A stretch of 64,000 nt of DNA from positions 13,506,259-13,570,258 of the forward strand of contig JAQNBH010000007.1 in assembly GCA_028752905.1 (NCBI GenBank), written 5' to 3'. Origin of the DNA: Cladorhizidae sp. MBARI D1340-BT2 (lineage: Eukaryota > Porifera > Demospongiae > Poecilosclerida > Cladorhizidae). Positions 24,350 through 64,000 of this stretch are shown here, piece after piece. A program made the position numbers and the translations under genes. Position 1 is the stretch's first letter. Each line of letters starts with the position of its first letter. The notes under the pieces were generated by a model that was not told the origin of the DNA, did no database searches, and worked only from the letters and a program-made list of their open reading frames with translations.

Positions 24350-24433
24350 ACGTGGGATCCTTGACCTCTGCGCAAGTATATAAAACGTCTTTTAACCGAT
24401 GGTTGTTGTTCCAGTTTTCTAATACTGTTAGAG
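24350..24433 (+). promoter_or_regulatory. Candidate promoter and 5'UTR exon of the Calx-beta gene
   Basis: A TATA box (TATATAAAA, 24377-24385) lies 258 bases upstream of the signal-peptide ATG, with an E-box (CACGTG, about 24349) above it. Transcription would start near 24410. A consensus donor (gttagag|gtgagta) closes a short non-coding exon at 24433. An acceptor just before the ATG exon (..ctactgag or ..gagcag, 24631-24640) would complete a 5'UTR intron of about 200 bases. Confidence 0.5.
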
Positions 24434-24642
24434 GTGAGTATTTGTTTCGGGAATATAGTTTGTTTTTCTAATTCCCTATAATTTTACCTAGTAACAACAA
24501 CTCTTTGATATAATAATATTACAATAACCCTCTCAATTATCAACCTTGAAATTATACTCTTTTGATTTTCGACTAGATACTGAACTTCACTATTGGTATA
24601 AGATCTGCTGCATTAGTCCTATTCTACTGAGGGAGAGCAGTG

Positions 24643-63927
<39,285 letters not shown>

Positions 63928-63930
63928 TGT

Positions 63931-63936
63931 AATAAA
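63931..63936 (+). terminator. Candidate polyadenylation signal
   Basis: AATAAA four bases after the candidate stop codon. It is short-spaced but compatible with a compact 3' end. Confidence 0.3.
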
Positions 63937-64000
63937 TAACTCACGAAAGTTCTTTTAAAACACAATGCTTGAAAGGCTAATCTTGCCATTCATCAAAGTT

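Overview
This window is eukaryotic and almost certainly metazoan. It is AT-rich (roughly 35-37% GC by eye), has short exons separated by kilobase introns with GT..AG borders, and is crowded with interspersed and simple repeats. The one convincing host gene encodes a secreted protein made of Calx-beta domains. That architecture, together with the repeat style, fits a sponge (demosponge-like) or another early-branching animal, but I cannot prove the taxon from sequence alone.

Layout. Positions 1-12400 are repeat-derived. A decayed Ty3/gypsy retrotransposon (1995-6004, minus strand, both LTRs present) sits inside an older repeat whose uninterrupted copy lies at 10740-11830. A second gypsy RNase H remnant (7213-7460), a tandem duplication (8477-8797) and a 683-bp AAT/AAC array (9419-10101) follow. 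From 12400 to 24200 there are foldback elements, a CpG-richer patch with possible first exons (16815-17225), a 23-copy minisatellite (17548-18826), and two broken piggyBac-type transposase genes: an N-terminal piece on minus at 18820-19330, and a near-full-length frameshifted copy on plus at 20230-22443.

From about 24377 to the right end runs one plus-strand gene: TATA box, probable 5'UTR exon, signal-peptide exon (24643-24748), then eight symmetric phase 1-1 exons. Each consecutive pair of exons makes one Calx-beta domain, four domains in all. A possible terminal exon with stop codon and AATAAA lies at 63680-63927. The domains follow an A-B-A'-B' pattern, which implies duplication of a two-domain unit. 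Each domain carries one cysteine in its first exon and one in its second. The predicted product (about 507 residues, or about 589 with the possible last exon) has around 16 N-glycosylation sequons, as expected of an extracellular adhesion or matrix glycoprotein; the sponge aggregation factors are one Calx-beta family to compare.

The introns hold a second gypsy lineage remnant lacking the integrase core (28830-30117), a 1005-bp near-identical duplication (25192-26196 and 27817-28821), tRNA-Ser-derived SINE-like repeats (30420-30920), a foldback family with arms ending in CTTGTGGTTA, a solo LTR (50502-51010), and large arrays (TCTG-type 40520-43530, 56-bp unit 43853-44285, TTGC-type 58196-58478). 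I saw no rRNA gene, functional tRNA or CRISPR array.
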